Source: Syngnathus acus (taxonomy: Eukaryota > Chordata > Actinopteri > Syngnathiformes > Syngnathidae). Taken from it: a stretch of DNA of 64,000 bases. The notes beneath the pieces were generated by a model. It was not told the DNA's origin, did no database searches, and saw nothing but the letters and a program-made list of their open reading frames with translations. The position numbers and the translations under genes are program-made. Of the stretch, positions 62,399 through 64,000 are shown piece after piece; positions within the stretch are counted from its first letter, which is position 1, and each line of letters opens with the position of its first letter. The stretch covers positions 5,725,053 through 5,789,052 of the forward strand of contig NC_051093.1 in NCBI RefSeq assembly GCF_901709675.1. The letters run 5' to 3'.

Positions 62399-64000
62399 AT
62401 GAGGACGCTGCTGCCTGTTTTGTGCCTCCTTCTTACGTCCACTTCTTCACTTTATGGTGAGTCTTTGTAACTTTTCTCCGCCTGTGTTTACAAAAGAAAT
62501 GTCACTTTCATTTAACTCAGAGATGTATTCCAGACTAAGGCTGTAACTATTTAAAATCAATTATTTTATCGGTTGGTTAAGTCATTGGATGGACGGTAAC
62601 AAATATTCCCGTCAATGGAAATTACACTTTGTCATTTTAATCATTGTTTTTGTATGACAGATGTTTTTCCCTTTATACTAAAGATAACTATGACTTCTGC
62701 AAAAAAAAAAAAAAATTGCAAAACCAAAGTCTACTTTGCCATCATGCATAAAGTTGTAGTGCGTAAGGATGCATTAATCATCCCTCAATGGGCATGTTTG
62801 CTCAGCACTCTCCTGAAAGGAACTTGTGCTTGACGAGCGCTATCTTGCTCCCCACGCGCTCTTAGGCGCTGAATCAGCGAGGAAATGCAAATGCCACTCT
62901 GCGGCGGGAAATGGTGTCACTTTTTTGTGATTATACCGATAGGGTCCAACGTGTGCACGTCACGAGGAGTCACGACATGTCAGCAGTGTTTGACAGTTGA
63001 CCCCAGCTGCGCATGGTGCTCGCAAGAGGTCAAATTATTTATTTATTATTATTTTTATATGATATTATTTGATTTATTCTTATTATTAATGTTTTGTGTT
63101 GCAGAGCTTTGGGATGGGAGGGTCTGGCGTTTTCCGCTGCGACCTGAAGCAGAACCTGCTGGACGGCGGCTGCTCCGAGGCGTCTCTGGAGTCGCCTACC
63201 AGCACCTCGACGGTACTCGAGAATAAGGCACTAAGCGACAAAGCCTCAGGCGCGGCGGAAACCGTAACCCAGATCCAGCCTCAGAAAATCCACATGGTGC
63301 TCAGGCCAGGTGTACCAAATACCAGTCTAGAGACTTGAACTACGGTTCCTTCTGTTCTCTAACCTCGTTTCTTTACAGGTGATTCCAAGAAGTTCACTGT
63401 CAGCGTGAAGCAAGTGGAGGACTACCCGGTAGACCTCTACTACCTGATGGATCTGTCTTTCTCAATGAAGGACGATTTGGCTCGCCTGCGTACTCTTGGT
63501 AACGAGCTGGCCCAGACTATGGGGAAGACCACCAGTAACCTGCGCATGGGATTCGGAGCCTTTGTGGATAAAACCGTGTCGCCCTACATGTACCTGGCTC
63601 CTCCCGAGGCTATCGAGAATCCTTGTCTTGGGTAAGTGACACCAAACGATCTGAGAAGAAGCTTTTTCTGTAATAGTCCCCTCAACTAAATCTTGAAGGA
63701 TTAACACGGAGTGTCAGGCGCAGTTTGGCTTCAAGCACGTGCTGTCCCTCACGGAAAAGGTGGCTCGTTTCACAGAAGAAGTGGTGAAGCAGCAGGTGTC
63801 ACGAAACATAGACGCCCCAGAGGGCGGATTTGATGCCATTATGCAGGCGGTAGTGTGTAAGGTAGGATTCGCATGGCTTCCGATGATTTCTACCGTTCCT
63901 TGCCTTACCTCTCTTGAATGTATTAAAGGAAAAAATCGGTTGGCGTCCAGATGCCTCCCACCTTCTGGTTTTCACCACGGATGCTAAAACCCATATCGCC
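62399..64000 (+). CDS. itgb3: Integrin beta-3, 5' part
   Basis: Cell-surface adhesion receptor subunit that pairs with alpha-IIb or alpha-V and binds RGD ligands. Coding exons in the window: 62399-62456, 62943-63028, 63105-63309, 63379-63631, 63699-63861, 63929 to beyond 64000. It shows a signal peptide ([20 protein letters not shown]), then the PSI domain ([25 protein letters not shown]), the hybrid-domain start, and the beta-I domain with the MIDAS motif [29 protein letters not shown] and [20 protein letters not shown]. The run ending [14 protein letters not shown] is closer to beta-3 than to beta-5 or beta-6, and the RPRML neighbour agrees. The specificity-determining loop reads CLGINTEC where human has CYDMKTTC. 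The donor after exon 2 (GAG/GTCAAA) is weak. The 3' exons lie outside the window. Confidence 0.92.
62530..62600. repeat. GCTGTAACT / TTATCGGTT repeat in ITGB3 intron 1
   Basis: Reads AAGGCTGTAACTATTTAAAA, TCAATTATTTTATCGG and GGTTAAGTCATTGG, a diverged copy of the GCTGCAACT-type dispersed family. Confidence 0.4.

Overview
This is a window of vertebrate nuclear DNA, almost certainly from a teleost fish. The genes are vertebrate genes with short GT-AG introns (often 70-300 bases), intergenic DNA is rich in microsatellites, and there are scattered fish-type repeats: hAT-like and TA-flanked MITEs, L2/CR1-type LINE debris and (ATCA)n-tailed retroposon ends. There are no operons, CRISPR arrays or bacterial features. 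All gene models here were built by hand from reading frames, splice signals and recalled family sequences; no search was run.

Layout, left to right: the 3' two-thirds of CDK12 (+, 109-4751); a gene-poor interval of about 17 kb with AT-rich, homeodomain/POU-site-rich blocks and several repeats; NEUROD2 (-, 22812-23909, one coding exon plus a likely 5' UTR exon ending at 25838); a second gene-poor interval with further enhancer-like blocks; PPP1R1B/DARPP-32 (+, 31755-37932, five coding exons); STARD3/MLN64 (+, 40473-44427, fourteen coding exons); a melanoregulin-like gene (+, 46393-47764, five coding exons); TCAP/telethonin (+, 49978-50643, two exons); an interval of about 8 kb that holds a promoter-like CpG/ETS/E-box block followed by possible exons of an unrecognised transcript; RPRML (-, 58991-59359); and the first six coding exons of an integrin beta-3 gene (+, 62399 to the window end).

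CDK12-NEUROD2-PPP1R1B-STARD3-TCAP is the gene order of human 17q12, whereas RPRML and ITGB3 lie together at human 17q21.32. The window therefore joins two pieces of one ancestral chromosome that are far apart in human, with PNMT, PGAP3 and ERBB2 not found between them. The melanoregulin-like gene is not in the human 17q12 cluster. Human MREG is on 2q, the HOXD-bearing paralogue of 17q, so this copy may be an old genome-duplication copy kept in fish.

The genes do not form one pathway. They are transcription elongation (CDK12), neuronal differentiation (NEUROD2), dopamine signalling (PPP1R1B), endosomal cholesterol transfer (STARD3), melanosome/lysosome traffic (melanoregulin-like), sarcomere Z-disc (TCAP), cell-cycle arrest (RPRML) and adhesion (ITGB3). 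The most interesting points are: a DARPP-32 in which the CDK5-site threonine (Thr75 in mammals) reads as glutamine; an exact M-box in the likely promoter of the melanoregulin-like gene; a locally duplicated enhancer-like block between RPRML and ITGB3; a tandem repeat carrying GC-box-like sites upstream of STARD3; and a possible unannotated gene at 51.3-53.0 kb.
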